A stretch of 64,000 bases of DNA from Aliiruegeria sabulilitoris (lineage in GTDB: Bacteria > Pseudomonadota > Alphaproteobacteria > Rhodobacterales > Rhodobacteraceae): positions 1 through 64,000 of the forward strand of contig NZ_LOAS01000007.1 of assembly GCF_001558155.1 (NCBI RefSeq). Reading direction: 5' to 3'. Made by a program: the position numbers and the translations under genes. Positions 15,146 through 24,500 of this stretch are shown piece by piece (position 1 is the first letter of the stretch; the number at the start of each line of letters is the position of its first letter). The notes below the pieces were generated by a model, which saw nothing but the letters and a program-made list of their open reading frames with translations, had not been told where the DNA came from and made no database searches.

Positions 15146-16000
15146 ATGAAATTCAAGGCAATGACGGCGCTCAGCCTGACCCTTGCCGTGGCCGCGGCAG
15201 GTAGCGCGAACGCCGACCCGGTCGAAGACGAGCTGATCATCAACGATGAGACAGAGATCGTCACCAAGACGGCGGCACCCGCGCATATGGAAAATATCGA
15301 CGAGGTGATGTCTGGCTGGCTGTTCCGGGAAAATGACACCCGCGACATGCAGCGCGACGACTTCGACAACCCGGGGATGCTCGCTGTCGAGTCGGCCATG
15401 GAAGCCTGGGAAACCGCCGAAGGTTCCGAGGGCAAGTCCTGCGCCGATTGCCATGAGAGCGCCGAGGACAGCATGAAGGGCGTTCGCGCGGTCTATCCGA
15501 AGTGGAACGACAACGCGGAAGCCGTCTGGACACTGGAAACGGCGATCAATGGCTGCCGCACCGAGCGCATGGGCGCGGATGCCTGGAAATACGATGGCGA
15601 TGACATCACCAACATGGTGGCGCTCATCTCGTCCGTTTCCCGCGGAATGCCGATGAATGTGGCCACTGATGGTCCGGCTGCGGCCACCTGGGAGCAGGGC
15701 AAAGAGCTCTACTACACCCGCACGGGTCAGTTGGAGTTGTCCTGTGCCAATTGTCACGAAGACAATTACGGCAACATGATCCGGGCCGACCACCTGAGCC
15801 AGGGCCAGACCAACGGCTTCCCGGCCTATCGCTTGAAGAACGCCAAGCTGAACTCGGTTCATGCCCGCTTCAAGGGTTGCGTGCGCGACACCCGCGCCGA
15901 GACCTATGCGCCGGGCAGCCCGGAATTCGTGGCGCTTGAACTTTACGTCGCCTCGCGCGGCAACGGCCTGTCCGTCGAAGGACCGTCCGTCCGGAACTAA
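15146..16000 (+). CDS. soxA: SoxA, dihaem c-type cytochrome subunit of SoxXA
   Basis: A 284-residue periplasmic cytochrome. The start MKFKAMTALSL is preferred because GGGAGG lies 8 nt before it; the ATG at 15140 is too close. The signal peptide ends GSANA near residue 22. Two haem motifs are present, CADCH in GKSCADCHESAED and CANCH in ELSCANCHEDNYG. The catalytic cysteine that carries a persulfide is in FKGCVRDTRAE. With SoxX it starts the thiosulfate cycle. An intrinsic terminator follows, before soxB. Confidence 0.94.
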   Translation: MKFKAMTALSLTLAVAAAGSANADPVEDELIINDETEIVTKTAAPAHMENIDEVMSGWLFRENDTRDMQRDDFDNPGMLAVESAMEAWETAEGSEGKSCADCHESAEDSMKGVRAVYPKWNDNAEAVWTLETAINGCRTERMGADAWKYDGDDITNMVALISSVSRGMPMNVATDGPAAATWEQGKELYYTRTGQLELSCANCHEDNYGNMIRADHLSQGQTNGFPAYRLKNAKLNSVHARFKGCVRDTRAETYAPGSPEFVALELYVASRGNGLSVEGPSVRN

Positions 16001-16018
16001 CCAAGTCGATCGGAATGG

Positions 16019-16050
16019 CCCGCAGCGGGGGAGCTCGCTGCGGGTTTTTT
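16019..16050 (+). terminator. Intrinsic terminator between soxA and soxB
   Basis: CCCGCAGCG (16019-16027) pairs perfectly with CGCTGCGGG (16036-16044), followed by six T residues (16045-16050). It is a textbook rho-independent terminator placed inside the sox cluster. It should lower or end transcription before soxB, unless soxB has its own promoter in 16051-16128. Confidence 0.85.
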
Positions 16051-16128
16051 CCGGTTAATTATATTCAAAAACGCGCATGTTTGTCGCATTGACACGGCAG
16101 GCCGCGCTCTATCGAGGACAAGAATCGC

Positions 16129-17832
16129 ATGATTTCGCGCCGTGACTTCCTCCAGGTCTCCATGGCCGCATCGGCCATCGTCGGCGGCTCCGGATTTGGC
16201 AACTGGGCCCGGCTGGCCGCGCAGCAGGCGCTGACGCAGGACCAGCTGCTGGAATTCGACACTTTCGGCAATGTGACGCTGATTCATGTCACCGATATTC
16301 ACGCGCAGCTCAAGCCGATCTATTTCCGCGAGCCTGAGATCAACCTTGGCGTGGGCGATGCCCGCGGCCAGATCCCGCATGTCACCGGCGCCGATTTCCG
16401 CAAGATGTACGGCATCGAGGATGGCTCGCCCTCCGCTTACGCCCTGACCTACAATGACTTTGCCGCCCTCGGGAAGGAATACGGCAAGGTTGGCGGGCTG
16501 GATCGCGTGGCCACCGTGGTCAACTCCATCCGCGCCGCGCGCCCCGACGCGCTGCTGCTCGATGGCGGCGACACCTGGCACGGCTCCTACACCTGTTATC
16601 ACACGCAAGGCCAGGACATGGTCAACGTGATGAACAAGCTCGCGCCCGACGCGATGACCTTCCACTGGGAGTTCACGCTCGGCTCCGACCGCGTGCACGA
16701 GATCCTCGAGGATCTGCCCTTTGCCGCGCTCGGCCAGAACATCTTCGACAAGGAATGGGAAGAGCCCTCGGAAAACTTCGAGAGCTACAAGGTGTTCGAG
16801 CGGGGCGGCACCAAGGTCGCTGTCATCGGCCAGGCCTTCCCCTATATGCCCATCGCCAACCCCGGCTGGATGTTCCCGGAATACTCCTTCGGTATCCGCG
16901 ACGAACGTATGCAGGAGATGGTGGACGAGGCGCGCGGCGAGGGTGCCGAGCTGATCGTCGTGCTGTCGCATAACGGTTTCGACGTGGACAAGAAGATGGC
17001 CTCCCGCGTGCAAGGCATCGACGTCATCCTCAGCGGCCACACCCATGACGCCGTGCCGGAACCGGTTCTGGTGGGCGAGACGATCATCATCGCCTCGGGT
17101 TCCAACGGCAAGTTCGTCTCCCGCATCGACCTCGACGTGCGCGACGGTAAGATGATGGGCTTCAAGCACAAGCTGATCCCGATCTTCGCCGACGTGATCG
17201 AGCCGGACAAGGAAATGACCGCGCTCATCGACGAGCAGCGCGCGCCCTATCTCGACCAGCTTTCCGAAGTGATCGGCCAGCTCGACATGGACTCGGTCCT
17301 TTTCCGCCGCGGGAACTTCAACGGCTCCTGGGATGACCTGATCTGTGACGCGCTGCTTTCCGAGCGCGAGGCCGACATTGCCATGTCGCCGGGCGTCCGC
17401 TGGGGACCGTCGCTGATGCCGGGCCAGGAGATTACCCGCGAGGATATCTGGAACGTCACCTCCATGACATATCCCAACGCCTATCGCACGGAAATGACGG
17501 GTGAATTCATCCATGTCATCCTCGAGGACGTGGCCGACAACCTGTTCAACACCGATCCCTATTACCAGCAGGGCGGCGACATGGTGCGTATCGGCGGCAT
17601 GGGCTACGAGATCGACATCACCAAGCCGCAGGGCTCGCGCATCTCCAACATGACGCTGCTCAAGACCGGAGAGGCGATCGACCCGGCCAAGACCTACATG
17701 GTTGCCGGCTGGGCGAGCGTGAACGAGGGCACCGAAGGCCCCGAGATCTGGAACGTTGTCGAGAGCCATATCGGCAAGCTCGGCACCGTGAGTTCAAAAC
17801 CCAACACCTCCGTGAAGGTGGTTGGCGCCTGA
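16129..17832 (+). CDS. soxB: SoxB, sulfate thiol esterase
   Basis: A 567-residue periplasmic dimanganese hydrolase of the 5'-nucleotidase family. It splits sulfate from SoxY-bound thiosulfonate. The Tat signal is SRRDFLQVS near residue 3. Metal-ligand motifs are TDIHAQLKP near 55-63, DGGDTWHG near 145, HWEF near 183, SHNGFD near 283 and GHTHDA near 304. The length is typical. It begins about 80 nt after the terminator and may start a separate transcript for soxBCDEF. Confidence 0.95.
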   Translation: MISRRDFLQVSMAASAIVGGSGFGNWARLAAQQALTQDQLLEFDTFGNVTLIHVTDIHAQLKPIYFREPEINLGVGDARGQIPHVTGADFRKMYGIEDGSPSAYALTYNDFAALGKEYGKVGGLDRVATVVNSIRAARPDALLLDGGDTWHGSYTCYHTQGQDMVNVMNKLAPDAMTFHWEFTLGSDRVHEILEDLPFAALGQNIFDKEWEEPSENFESYKVFERGGTKVAVIGQAFPYMPIANPGWMFPEYSFGIRDERMQEMVDEARGEGAELIVVLSHNGFDVDKKMASRVQGIDVILSGHTHDAVPEPVLVGETIIIASGSNGKFVSRIDLDVRDGKMMGFKHKLIPIFADVIEPDKEMTALIDEQRAPYLDQLSEVIGQLDMDSVLFRRGNFNGSWDDLICDALLSEREADIAMSPGVRWGPSLMPGQEITREDIWNVTSMTYPNAYRTEMTGEFIHVILEDVADNLFNTDPYYQQGGDMVRIGGMGYEIDITKPQGSRISNMTLLKTGEAIDPAKTYMVAGWASVNEGTEGPEIWNVVESHIGKLGTVSSKPNTSVKVVGA

Positions 17833-17893
17833 TAATCCGACATGTGCCGCCCCGCGAGGGGCGGCGTTTCCACAACAAGGAGGGACATCCCCG

Positions 17894-19165
17894 ATGACCA
17901 CCAAGCAAAAGGGCAATGGCGCCTCGCGTCGCCAGTTCCTGACCGGGGCCGCGGCTGCCGGGGCCGGTGCCGTGGCTGCCGCCGCCGCCAAGGCCAGCGG
18001 ACCCGACCCGCTTATCACCGAAATGCAGGACTGGGCTTCGAGCACCGGCGCGGGCGTGGATGCCACCCCCTACGGCCTGCCGATCCAGTTCGAGAGCGAC
18101 GTTGTGCGCCGCAACGTGGAATGGCTGACCGCCGACACGATCTCCTCGATCAACTTCACGCCGATCCATGCGCTTGACGGCACGATCACGCCGCAGGGCT
18201 GCGCTTTCGAGCGCCACCATTCCGGCGCCATCGAGCTGCGCAAGGAAGACTACCGGCTGATGATCAACGGCCTTGTCGATCAGGAGCTGGTTTTCACCTA
18301 CGAGGACCTGGAGCGTTTCCCGCGCGAAAACCGCATCTGTTTCTGCGAATGCGCGGCCAATACCGGCATGGAATGGGCTGGCGCCCAGCTCAATGGCGCC
18401 CAGTTCACCCACGGCATGATCCACAACATGGAATATTCCGGCGTGAGCTTGCGCACGCTTCTGAACGAGGCCGGTGTGAAGCCCGAGGGCAAGTGGGTCT
18501 ATGTCGAGGGCGCGGATGCCTCCTCCAACGGACGTTCGATCCCGCTCGAAAAGGCGCTCGATGACTGCCTCGTGGCCTTCAAGGCCAATGGCGAAGCGCT
18601 GCGCATGGAGCATGGCTACCCGGCCCGCCTTGTCGTTCCCGGTTGGGAAGGCAACATGTGGGTCAAGTGGCTGCGCCGCATCGAGGTAACGGAAGTTGCC
18701 GTGGAGAGCCGCGAAGAGACCTCCAAATATACCGATACGCTGGAAAATGGCGTTTCGCGCAAATGGACCTGGGAGATGGATGCGAAATCCGTCGTCACCT
18801 CGCCCAGCCCGCAAGCGCCGATCAAGCACGGCCCGGGCCCGCTGGTCATTACCGGCCTGGCCTGGTCGGGCCGTGGCGCGATCACCGGCGTGGATGTGAC
18901 CATCGATGGTGGCAAGACATGGACCAAGGCGCGTCTGGCAGCGCCCGGCCAGTCCAAGGCGCTGACCCGCTTCTATCTCGATATCGAGTGGAACGGCGAG
19001 GAGATGTTCCTGCAGAGCCGCGCCCGCGACGAGACCGGCTATGTCCAGCCGACCAAGAACCAGCTGCGCGACGTGCGTGGCCTGAACTCGATCTATCACA
19101 ACAACGGCATCCAGACCTGGTGGGTCAAGGCGAACGGGGAGGCCGAAAATGTCGAAATTTCCTAA
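17894..19165 (+). CDS. soxC: SoxC, molybdopterin subunit of sulfane dehydrogenase
   Basis: A 423-residue molybdenum enzyme of the sulfite-oxidase family. With SoxD it oxidises the sulfane sulfur on SoxY, releasing six electrons. The Tat signal is SRRQFLTGAAAAG. The Mo-domain stretch ICFCECAANTGMEW contains the ligand-cysteine region, and the C-terminal dimerisation domain follows (GVDVTIDGGKTW). The start at 17894 follows AAGGAGG; an earlier in-frame codon at 17822 adds non-homologous residues. Its end overlaps soxD by 17 nt, implying coupled translation. Confidence 0.94.
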   Translation: MTTKQKGNGASRRQFLTGAAAAGAGAVAAAAAKASGPDPLITEMQDWASSTGAGVDATPYGLPIQFESDVVRRNVEWLTADTISSINFTPIHALDGTITPQGCAFERHHSGAIELRKEDYRLMINGLVDQELVFTYEDLERFPRENRICFCECAANTGMEWAGAQLNGAQFTHGMIHNMEYSGVSLRTLLNEAGVKPEGKWVYVEGADASSNGRSIPLEKALDDCLVAFKANGEALRMEHGYPARLVVPGWEGNMWVKWLRRIEVTEVAVESREETSKYTDTLENGVSRKWTWEMDAKSVVTSPSPQAPIKHGPGPLVITGLAWSGRGAITGVDVTIDGGKTWTKARLAAPGQSKALTRFYLDIEWNGEEMFLQSRARDETGYVQPTKNQLRDVRGLNSIYHNNGIQTWWVKANGEAENVEIS

Positions 19166-20546
19166 TCAACTTGCGCTGGTGAGCGTGGTCGGCGTTTCGG
19201 TCATTGCGCTCTCGGTCGGTCTCTCCGAACGCGCTGCGAACAAGGCCGCAATGGCCGCGCACGAGGCTGGGATGGCTGCCGTACAACATGCCGCCGCCAC
19301 CCATGACGCGCCTGTCGAACAGGTGGCCGAGGATGTGGAACCGGCAGCGGAAGCCGCTCCCGTCGAGGTGGCTGAAGCCGAGGCCGCACCGGCCGCAGAA
19401 GAGGTTGCCGAAGCCGCTCCGGAAGCGGCGGCGCCCGCGGCGGCTGCTGCGGTGGCCGTTGTCGATGGCTCCACGGATACTCTCGAAGGGCAGGGCGATA
19501 CCGACGTCATGGCCGGCGACGATACCGCAGCGCCCATGGGAAAGCTCGGCCTCGGCCGTCCGGCCCTGCCTGAAGAGGTTGCCGCCTGGAATCACGACAT
19601 CCTGCCCGATGGCACCGGCCTTCCCAATGGTGAGGGCGATGTCTGGACCGGCGAGGAGGTCTTTGCCGATAATTGCGCCGTCTGCCATGGCGACTTTGCC
19701 GAAGGCGTCGACAACTGGCCGAAGCTGGCCGGCGGCATGGACACGCTCGACCGCGAGGATCCGCTCAAGACGGTCGGCTCCTACTGGCCGTATCTTTCGA
19801 CCGCTTTCGACTATGTCCGCCGCTCCATGCCCTTTGGCGCCGCGCAGACCATGTCGGATGACGATGTCTATGCCATCGTGGCCTATATCCTCTACTCGAA
19901 CGACCTCGTGGATGAAGATTTCGTCCTGTCGAAGGATACCTTCCTCGATGTCGAGATGCCCAATGCCGATGGCTTCATCATCGACGACCGGGCCGAGACC
20001 GAACTGGGTCTGTTCAGTGCGGAACCCTGCATGGAAAACTGCAAGGAAAGCGTAGAGATCACGATGCGCGCCGCGGTTCTCGATGTGACCCCGGATCACG
20101 GTGGCGACGAAGACGCCGCCTCCGACGAGGCCCCGGCGGAAACCGAGATGGCAGCTGCGGAAACCGCGCCTGCTGCCGAGGCTCCGGCCGAGGAAGCCGC
20201 AGCCACCGAAGAGACCGCTGCCATCGATCCGGCGCTGGTTGCTGATGGCGAAAAGGTCTTCAAGAAGTGCAAGGCCTGTCACCAGGTGGGCGAGGATGCC
20301 AAGAACAAGGTCGGTCCGATCCTCAACGGTATTGTCGGGCGCGCGGCCGGCACCGGCGAAGGGTTCAAGTATTCCAAGGCCATGATCGAAGCGGGCGAGG
20401 GCGGGCTTGTCTGGAATGACGAGACGCTGGCGGGATACCTCGAAGCCCCCAAGAAGTACATCAAGGGGAACAAGATGTCCTTTGCCGGTCTCAAGAAGGC
20501 CGACGATGTCGCGGCGATCACCGCCTATCTCAAGGCCCATCCGTAA
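19149..20546 (+). CDS. soxD: SoxD, dihaem cytochrome subunit of sulfane dehydrogenase
   Basis: A 465-residue exported protein. An N-terminal hydrophobic segment (ALVSVVGVSVIALSVGL) is followed by an Ala/Glu/Pro-rich linker at about residues 45-105. The first cytochrome domain has CAVCH, a second Ala/Glu/Pro linker lies at about 320-360, and a small cytochrome c domain has CKACH and methionine in GNKMSFAG. The two low-complexity linkers probably give the cytochrome heads reach. The last domain is clearly similar to the first domain of the next gene, soxE. The stop overlaps the soxE start by one base. Confidence 0.93.
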   Translation: MSKFPNQLALVSVVGVSVIALSVGLSERAANKAAMAAHEAGMAAVQHAAATHDAPVEQVAEDVEPAAEAAPVEVAEAEAAPAAEEVAEAAPEAAAPAAAAAVAVVDGSTDTLEGQGDTDVMAGDDTAAPMGKLGLGRPALPEEVAAWNHDILPDGTGLPNGEGDVWTGEEVFADNCAVCHGDFAEGVDNWPKLAGGMDTLDREDPLKTVGSYWPYLSTAFDYVRRSMPFGAAQTMSDDDVYAIVAYILYSNDLVDEDFVLSKDTFLDVEMPNADGFIIDDRAETELGLFSAEPCMENCKESVEITMRAAVLDVTPDHGGDEDAASDEAPAETEMAAAETAPAAEAPAEEAAATEETAAIDPALVADGEKVFKKCKACHQVGEDAKNKVGPILNGIVGRAAGTGEGFKYSKAMIEAGEGGLVWNDETLAGYLEAPKKYIKGNKMSFAGLKKADDVAAITAYLKAHP

Positions 20547-21256
20547 TGGAGGCGCCGCGGATTATCGCGGCGCTGGCCGTGACGCTGCTTGCCCCGACCT
20601 TTTCGGCCGGGGCGAGCGAATTCGGTGATGTGGAACGCGGCGCCGAATACTGGAAACAGTGCCGGACCTGTCACCGCATCGGGCCCAACGCCTCCAACAA
20701 GGTTGGCCCCAATCTCAATTTCATCTTCGGCAGACCCTTCGGCGCGGCCGAGGGGTTTCGCTATTCCAAGGCGATGCTGGCCGCTGGCGAGCAGGGACGT
20801 GTCTGGGATCTCGATCAACTCGATGCGTATATCACCGATCCGCGTGGCTTCCTGAAGGGCACCAAGATGACCTTCAAGGGCATCACGGACCCACAGGAAC
20901 GCGCCGACGTGCTGGCCTGGCTGCGGGAAAATTCCGACAATCCGCAGGATATCCCGGAAGCCGCGCCGACAGCGACAGGGACCGATCACAGCGTCGATCC
21001 TGCCATTCTCGCCATCGTCGGCGACCCGGAATATGGCGAATACCTTTCCAGCGAATGCCTGACCTGCCACCGCGCAGATGGCGAGATGGAAGGCATCCCC
21101 TCGGTCACAGGCTGGCCCGAGGAGGACTTCGTCATCGCCATGCATGCCTACAAGGACAAGGTGCGCGAACATCCCGTAATGCAGATGATGGCCGGACGGC
21201 TGTCGAATGACGAGATCGCATCTCTGGCCACCTATTTCAGGGCGCTCGGAGAATAG
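20546..21256 (+). CDS. soxE: SoxE, dihaem c-type cytochrome
   Basis: A 236-residue periplasmic protein with signal peptide ending SAGAS near residue 23. Two haem-binding motifs are seen: CRTCH near residue 39 and CLTCH near residue 171. The first domain mirrors the last domain of SoxD (NKVGP, EGFRYSKAM, KGTKMTF), pointing to a domain duplication. The second is a shorter cytochrome module. In Paracoccus SoxE is paired with the flavoprotein SoxF, which follows after 54 nt. Confidence 0.9.
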   Translation: MEAPRIIAALAVTLLAPTFSAGASEFGDVERGAEYWKQCRTCHRIGPNASNKVGPNLNFIFGRPFGAAEGFRYSKAMLAAGEQGRVWDLDQLDAYITDPRGFLKGTKMTFKGITDPQERADVLAWLRENSDNPQDIPEAAPTATGTDHSVDPAILAIVGDPEYGEYLSSECLTCHRADGEMEGIPSVTGWPEEDFVIAMHAYKDKVREHPVMQMMAGRLSNDEIASLATYFRALGE

Positions 21257-21310
21257 CCCCGTTTTGGGGCAACCGGTTGGGGAGCCGGTCACATAAAGGG
21301 AGGACAATTC

Positions 21311-22579
21311 ATGAAACTGAACAGACGGCATTTCATCGGCAGTTCCGCAGCCATGACGGCAGCGCTTGCAGCGCCAACGGTCTGGGGGGAAAGCCACGGC
21401 AAACCCAGGGTCGTCGTGATCGGCGGCGGGGCCGGGGGCGCGACGGTTGCACGTTATCTGGCCAAGGACAGCAAGGGCGGCATCGAGGTCACGCTGGTTG
21501 AGCCCAGCCGCAAATACTACACCTGCTTCTTCTCCAACCTCTATATAGCCGGCTTCCGGGATCTGGCCTCCATCGGCCACAGCTACGGCACGCTGGCCTC
21601 CGATTACGGCATCAATGTCATCCACGAATTCGCCATCGGCATCGATCGCGACACGAAGACGGTGACGCTCTCCGGCGGATCGGTCCTGTCCTATGACCGC
21701 CTGGTGCTGGCGCCGGGCATCGATTTCGTCGACGGCGCCGTGCCGGGATGGGATGTGACCGCCCAGAACGCCATGCCGCATGCCTACAAGGGCGGCTCGC
21801 AAACGGAACTGCTCAAGCGCCAGATCGAAGCCATGCCCGAGGGCGGGCTGTTCTGCATGATCGCGCCGCCCAACCCGTTCCGCTGCCCGCCGGGACCCTA
21901 CGAGCGCATCTCGATGATCGCCCACAAGCTCAGCGAGGTGAACCCGACTGCCAAGATCCTCATCGCGGATCCGAAGGAGAAATTCTCCAAGCAGGCGCTG
22001 TTCGAGGAGGGCTGGCAGGCCCACTATGCCGGCATGATCGACCGGCTCGGTCCCGATTTTGGCGGTGGCAATGTCAGCGTGAACCCGCATGACATGACGG
22101 TCGATATCGACGGCGAGGTGAACAAGGTCGATGTCTGCAATGTCATCCCGGCGCAGAAGGCGGGGCGGGTCTGCGAGATGGCCGGCGTCACCGAGGGCAA
22201 TTGGGCCCCGGTTGTTCCGGCAACGATGCAAAGCCGGATCGACGAGAACGTCCATGTGCTCGGCGATGCCACCGATCAGGGCGATATGCCGAAATCGGGC
22301 TTTGCCGCCAACAGCCAGGCCAAGGTGGCCGCGATGGCGATCCGTGGAGCGCTGACCGGCTCCAAGGTCTTCCCGGCCAAGTTCACCAATACCTGCTGGT
22401 CGCTGATCTCGACCGATAACGGCGTGAAGGTCGGCGCGACCTACGAGGCGACCGAGGAGAAGATCGCCAAGGTGGACGGGTTCATCTCCCAGACGGGTGA
22501 GGATGCCGATCTGCGCAAGGCGACCTTCGAGGAGTCTGTCGGTTGGTATTCTGGCATCACCACCGACATGTTCGGCTGA
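21311..22579 (+). CDS. soxF: SoxF, flavocytochrome c-type sulfide dehydrogenase flavoprotein
   Basis: A 422-residue FAD protein with a Tat signal (NRRHFIGSSAAM). The dinucleotide motif VVVIGGGAGGATVARYL starts near residue 33. The active-site cysteines are in KYYTCFFSNLY near 75 and NPFRCPPGPYER near 195. The GDATDQGDMPKSG segment near 320 is the second FAD motif. It oxidises sulfide, probably with SoxE as electron acceptor, and stimulates the Sox system. The leader shows GGGAGGA before the ATG. Confidence 0.93.
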   Translation: MKLNRRHFIGSSAAMTAALAAPTVWGESHGKPRVVVIGGGAGGATVARYLAKDSKGGIEVTLVEPSRKYYTCFFSNLYIAGFRDLASIGHSYGTLASDYGINVIHEFAIGIDRDTKTVTLSGGSVLSYDRLVLAPGIDFVDGAVPGWDVTAQNAMPHAYKGGSQTELLKRQIEAMPEGGLFCMIAPPNPFRCPPGPYERISMIAHKLSEVNPTAKILIADPKEKFSKQALFEEGWQAHYAGMIDRLGPDFGGGNVSVNPHDMTVDIDGEVNKVDVCNVIPAQKAGRVCEMAGVTEGNWAPVVPATMQSRIDENVHVLGDATDQGDMPKSGFAANSQAKVAAMAIRGALTGSKVFPAKFTNTCWSLISTDNGVKVGATYEATEEKIAKVDGFISQTGEDADLRKATFEESVGWYSGITTDMFG

Positions 22580-22660
22580 TCCGGCAGGATAAAACCGCCG
22601 GGGGCGAAGGAGTCGCCCTCGTGCAATCCAGGGGAACACGTAAATTCAGGGGAATGACAG

Positions 22661-23086
22661 ATGAAAAAACTTCTCGCCGCCGCAGTGCTGGTTTCGTCGC
22701 CGGCTTTCGCGCAGGACATGGTCCTGACCGAGTTCGATGGAAGCTTTGATGACGCGACCTTTGCGGTCGAAAGCGCGATTGTCGGGCAGGGGCTCGTCAT
22801 CGACTATGTCAGCCATACCGGCGAAATGCTCGCCCGTACCGCCGCAGATGTCGGCAGCGATGTGAAAATCTTCGAGGCCGCGGATATCTTCCTTTTCTGC
22901 TCCGCCAAGGTCTCGCGCGAGGTCATGGAAGCGGACCCGATGAACATCGTGCATTGCCCCTACACGGTCTATGTCATCGAGAAGGACGGCAAGGTCGAGG
23001 TCGGGCATCGCAGCTATCCCGATGGCCCGATGCAGCAGGTCGAGGAACTCCTTTCCGGAATCGTCGCCGAGGCCGCTGGCGAGTAA
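22661..23086 (+). CDS. DUF302 exported protein following soxF
   Basis: A 141-residue protein with signal peptide MKKLLAAAVLVSSPAFA. The mature part matches the DUF302 alpha/beta fold, with VSHTGEMLARTAADVG, then VKIFEAADIFLFCSAKVSRE and MNIVHCPYTVYVIE. The two cysteines (about 76 and 91) are of interest in a sulfur-oxidation context. It is the last gene of the sox cluster and lies 80 nt after soxF. A DUF302 gene in this position occurs in other roseobacters, but its role is not known. A GCCGCCGGCC hairpin follows at about 23102-23128. Confidence 0.75.
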   Translation: MKKLLAAAVLVSSPAFAQDMVLTEFDGSFDDATFAVESAIVGQGLVIDYVSHTGEMLARTAADVGSDVKIFEAADIFLFCSAKVSREVMEADPMNIVHCPYTVYVIEKDGKVEVGHRSYPDGPMQQVEELLSGIVAEAAGE

Positions 23087-23194
23087 CCGTTTCCTTCTGA
23101 CGCCGCCGGCCCCAAACCCAGGCCGGCGGTGCTTCCCGGCGGTCGCAGCCTTTTGACCAGGAAGGATCGACTGCTCTGAAATTGCATTCGCTTA

Positions 23195-24323
23195 GGCGAT
23201 GTTGCACAAGGTGGGCTGAACGGTGAGTTCGCCCTTTCTCCCTCGAATTCAGGTGACAGATTCGATTTCGGCCCTTCAAAGGGCCGAGAAGCGGATCATG
23301 ATGGAAATGCGGATCTGGATTTCGGCGGTCTGGCGGTCGGGATCTCGTGACATGATCCGTTCGCGGAAGAGTTTCAGACAGTTCATTCTTGCCGCGACCC
23401 GACTTCGGACGTGGTAGCCTGCCATCGTTTCCAGAGCGCCCGGCCCAGATGGCGCGTGGCCCGCAGGATCTCGTTTCGTGCAATGGCGGCAGTGCAGTCC
23501 TCTTTCCGGGCCCGGTCGTTGCGACGGATCGGTATGACCGCATCGGCTCCGCGCTCGTTGATCGCGCGATGGCATCGCCGCGTGTCATCGGCGCCGTCCG
23601 CCGCCCGACAGGTGATTGCATCGCAATCACCGCAAGGGGCGATGATCGTGCCGATCTTTTCCTCCGGCGGGATCTGCGCGAGCAACTCCGGAAGCAACGG
23701 GCTGTCGCCCTGGCGGCTCGAGGTGAACTCGACCGCGCGCACATCGACGGTGTCCGCGTCCATTGCGATGTGGACCTTTCGCCATTGCCTGCGCCGCGAT
23801 GCTCCATGCTTGCGGGCCAGCCATTCGCCATCGCCGCGAAACTTGATGCTGGTGCTATCGACAAGCAGGTTCAGGGGCTGCCCCGATGCACGATACTGGA
23901 CTTGCACCGCGATCCGCGCCTGTCGGCGGCAAAGCGTCGAATGGTCCGGTACCGGCCAGTCGAGCACCGCCATCCGGATCAGGCTCTCGACCAGCCCGGT
24001 TCGCCAGTGGGCTCGAACCAGTGGTGCCTTCACTGGCTCACTCTGCCGAAGAGGCAGGCCGAACAGAACCTTCAGCGTCAGGCAAGTTTGGATTGCAGCA
24101 TCAGAGAAGATTTCTTGCCGTCCGCGCTTGCAAGTCTTCTCCGCATGCCAGACCATGTTCGGATCGAACCAGACCGACAACGAGCCTCGGCGGCGCAACG
24201 ACGCGTTATAGTCTGACCAGTTCATCGTGCGGTAGCGGGGTGGTGCAGGCTTCTACATGCGCTTGATCTAACCGACAGGATTCACTCAGTGAATCCCTCT
24301 CACGACTTTGTGCAACAAGGTCC
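23195..24323 (-). mobile_element. IS5-family insertion sequence, degenerate
   Basis: An element of about 1.13 kb bounded by imperfect inverted ends: GGCGATGTTGCACAA (23195-23209) and, on the other strand, GGACCTTGTTGCACAA (24308-24323). The core TGTTGCACAA is shared. It carries one frameshifted transposase on the minus strand. No clean target duplication is visible, and the sequence to its right is an IS3-family fragment whose 5' part is missing on the left. A deletion next to the element is therefore likely. Confidence 0.75.
23276..24225 (-). pseudogene. IS5-family transposase with frameshift
   Basis: The first 280 codons (24225 down to about 23425) match IS5-type DDE transposases: MNWSDYNASLRRRGSLSVWF, PVPDHSTLCRRQ, LLVDSTSIK (first Asp) and RKHGASRRRQWRKVHIAMD. 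The rest (GYHVRSRVAARMNCLK, MSRDPDRQTAEI, ending RFSAL) is in another frame after RALWKRW, so a small indel breaks the gene. About 12 extra codons (PCGDCDAITCRA) interrupt the second catalytic region, IIA-ADGADDTRR, and contain a palindrome. The expected catalytic Glu in SRVEA is Ala here. It is almost certainly inactive. Confidence 0.8.
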
Positions 24324-24500
24324 CCGGCGCGGTTCAAAGTCCTGAATGCCGAATGGTTCAAAACAACCAAGGAGGCCCGGATCGTAATCAATTACTGGCT
24401 CAAGCAGTGCAATCATACCCGCCCGCATCAGGCGCTCGGAATGCGTCCTCCAGTGCCTGAACCTTTACTAAGAAGTGGCCCACAGAAATGGGGCTGGACA
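24324..24500 (+). pseudogene. IS3-family OrfB fragment, C-terminal end
   Basis: In one frame the sequence reads NAEWFKTTKEARIVINYWL and then NHTRPHQALGMRPPVPE, the end of an IS3-family (IS407-like) integrase-core transposase including its catalytic Glu region. The stretch CCCACAGAAATGGGGCTGGA followed by CA (ending at 24500) looks like the right terminal repeat (TGTCCAGCCCC when inverted). The remainder of the element is absent; it is cut on the left by the IS5-type element. Confidence 0.7.

Noticed and set aside
23383-23575. Programmed frameshift in the IS5-type transposase
   Set aside because: The frame break is near the C-terminus without a slippery run, the catalytic Glu is replaced, and there is an internal insertion, so decay is the simpler reading.
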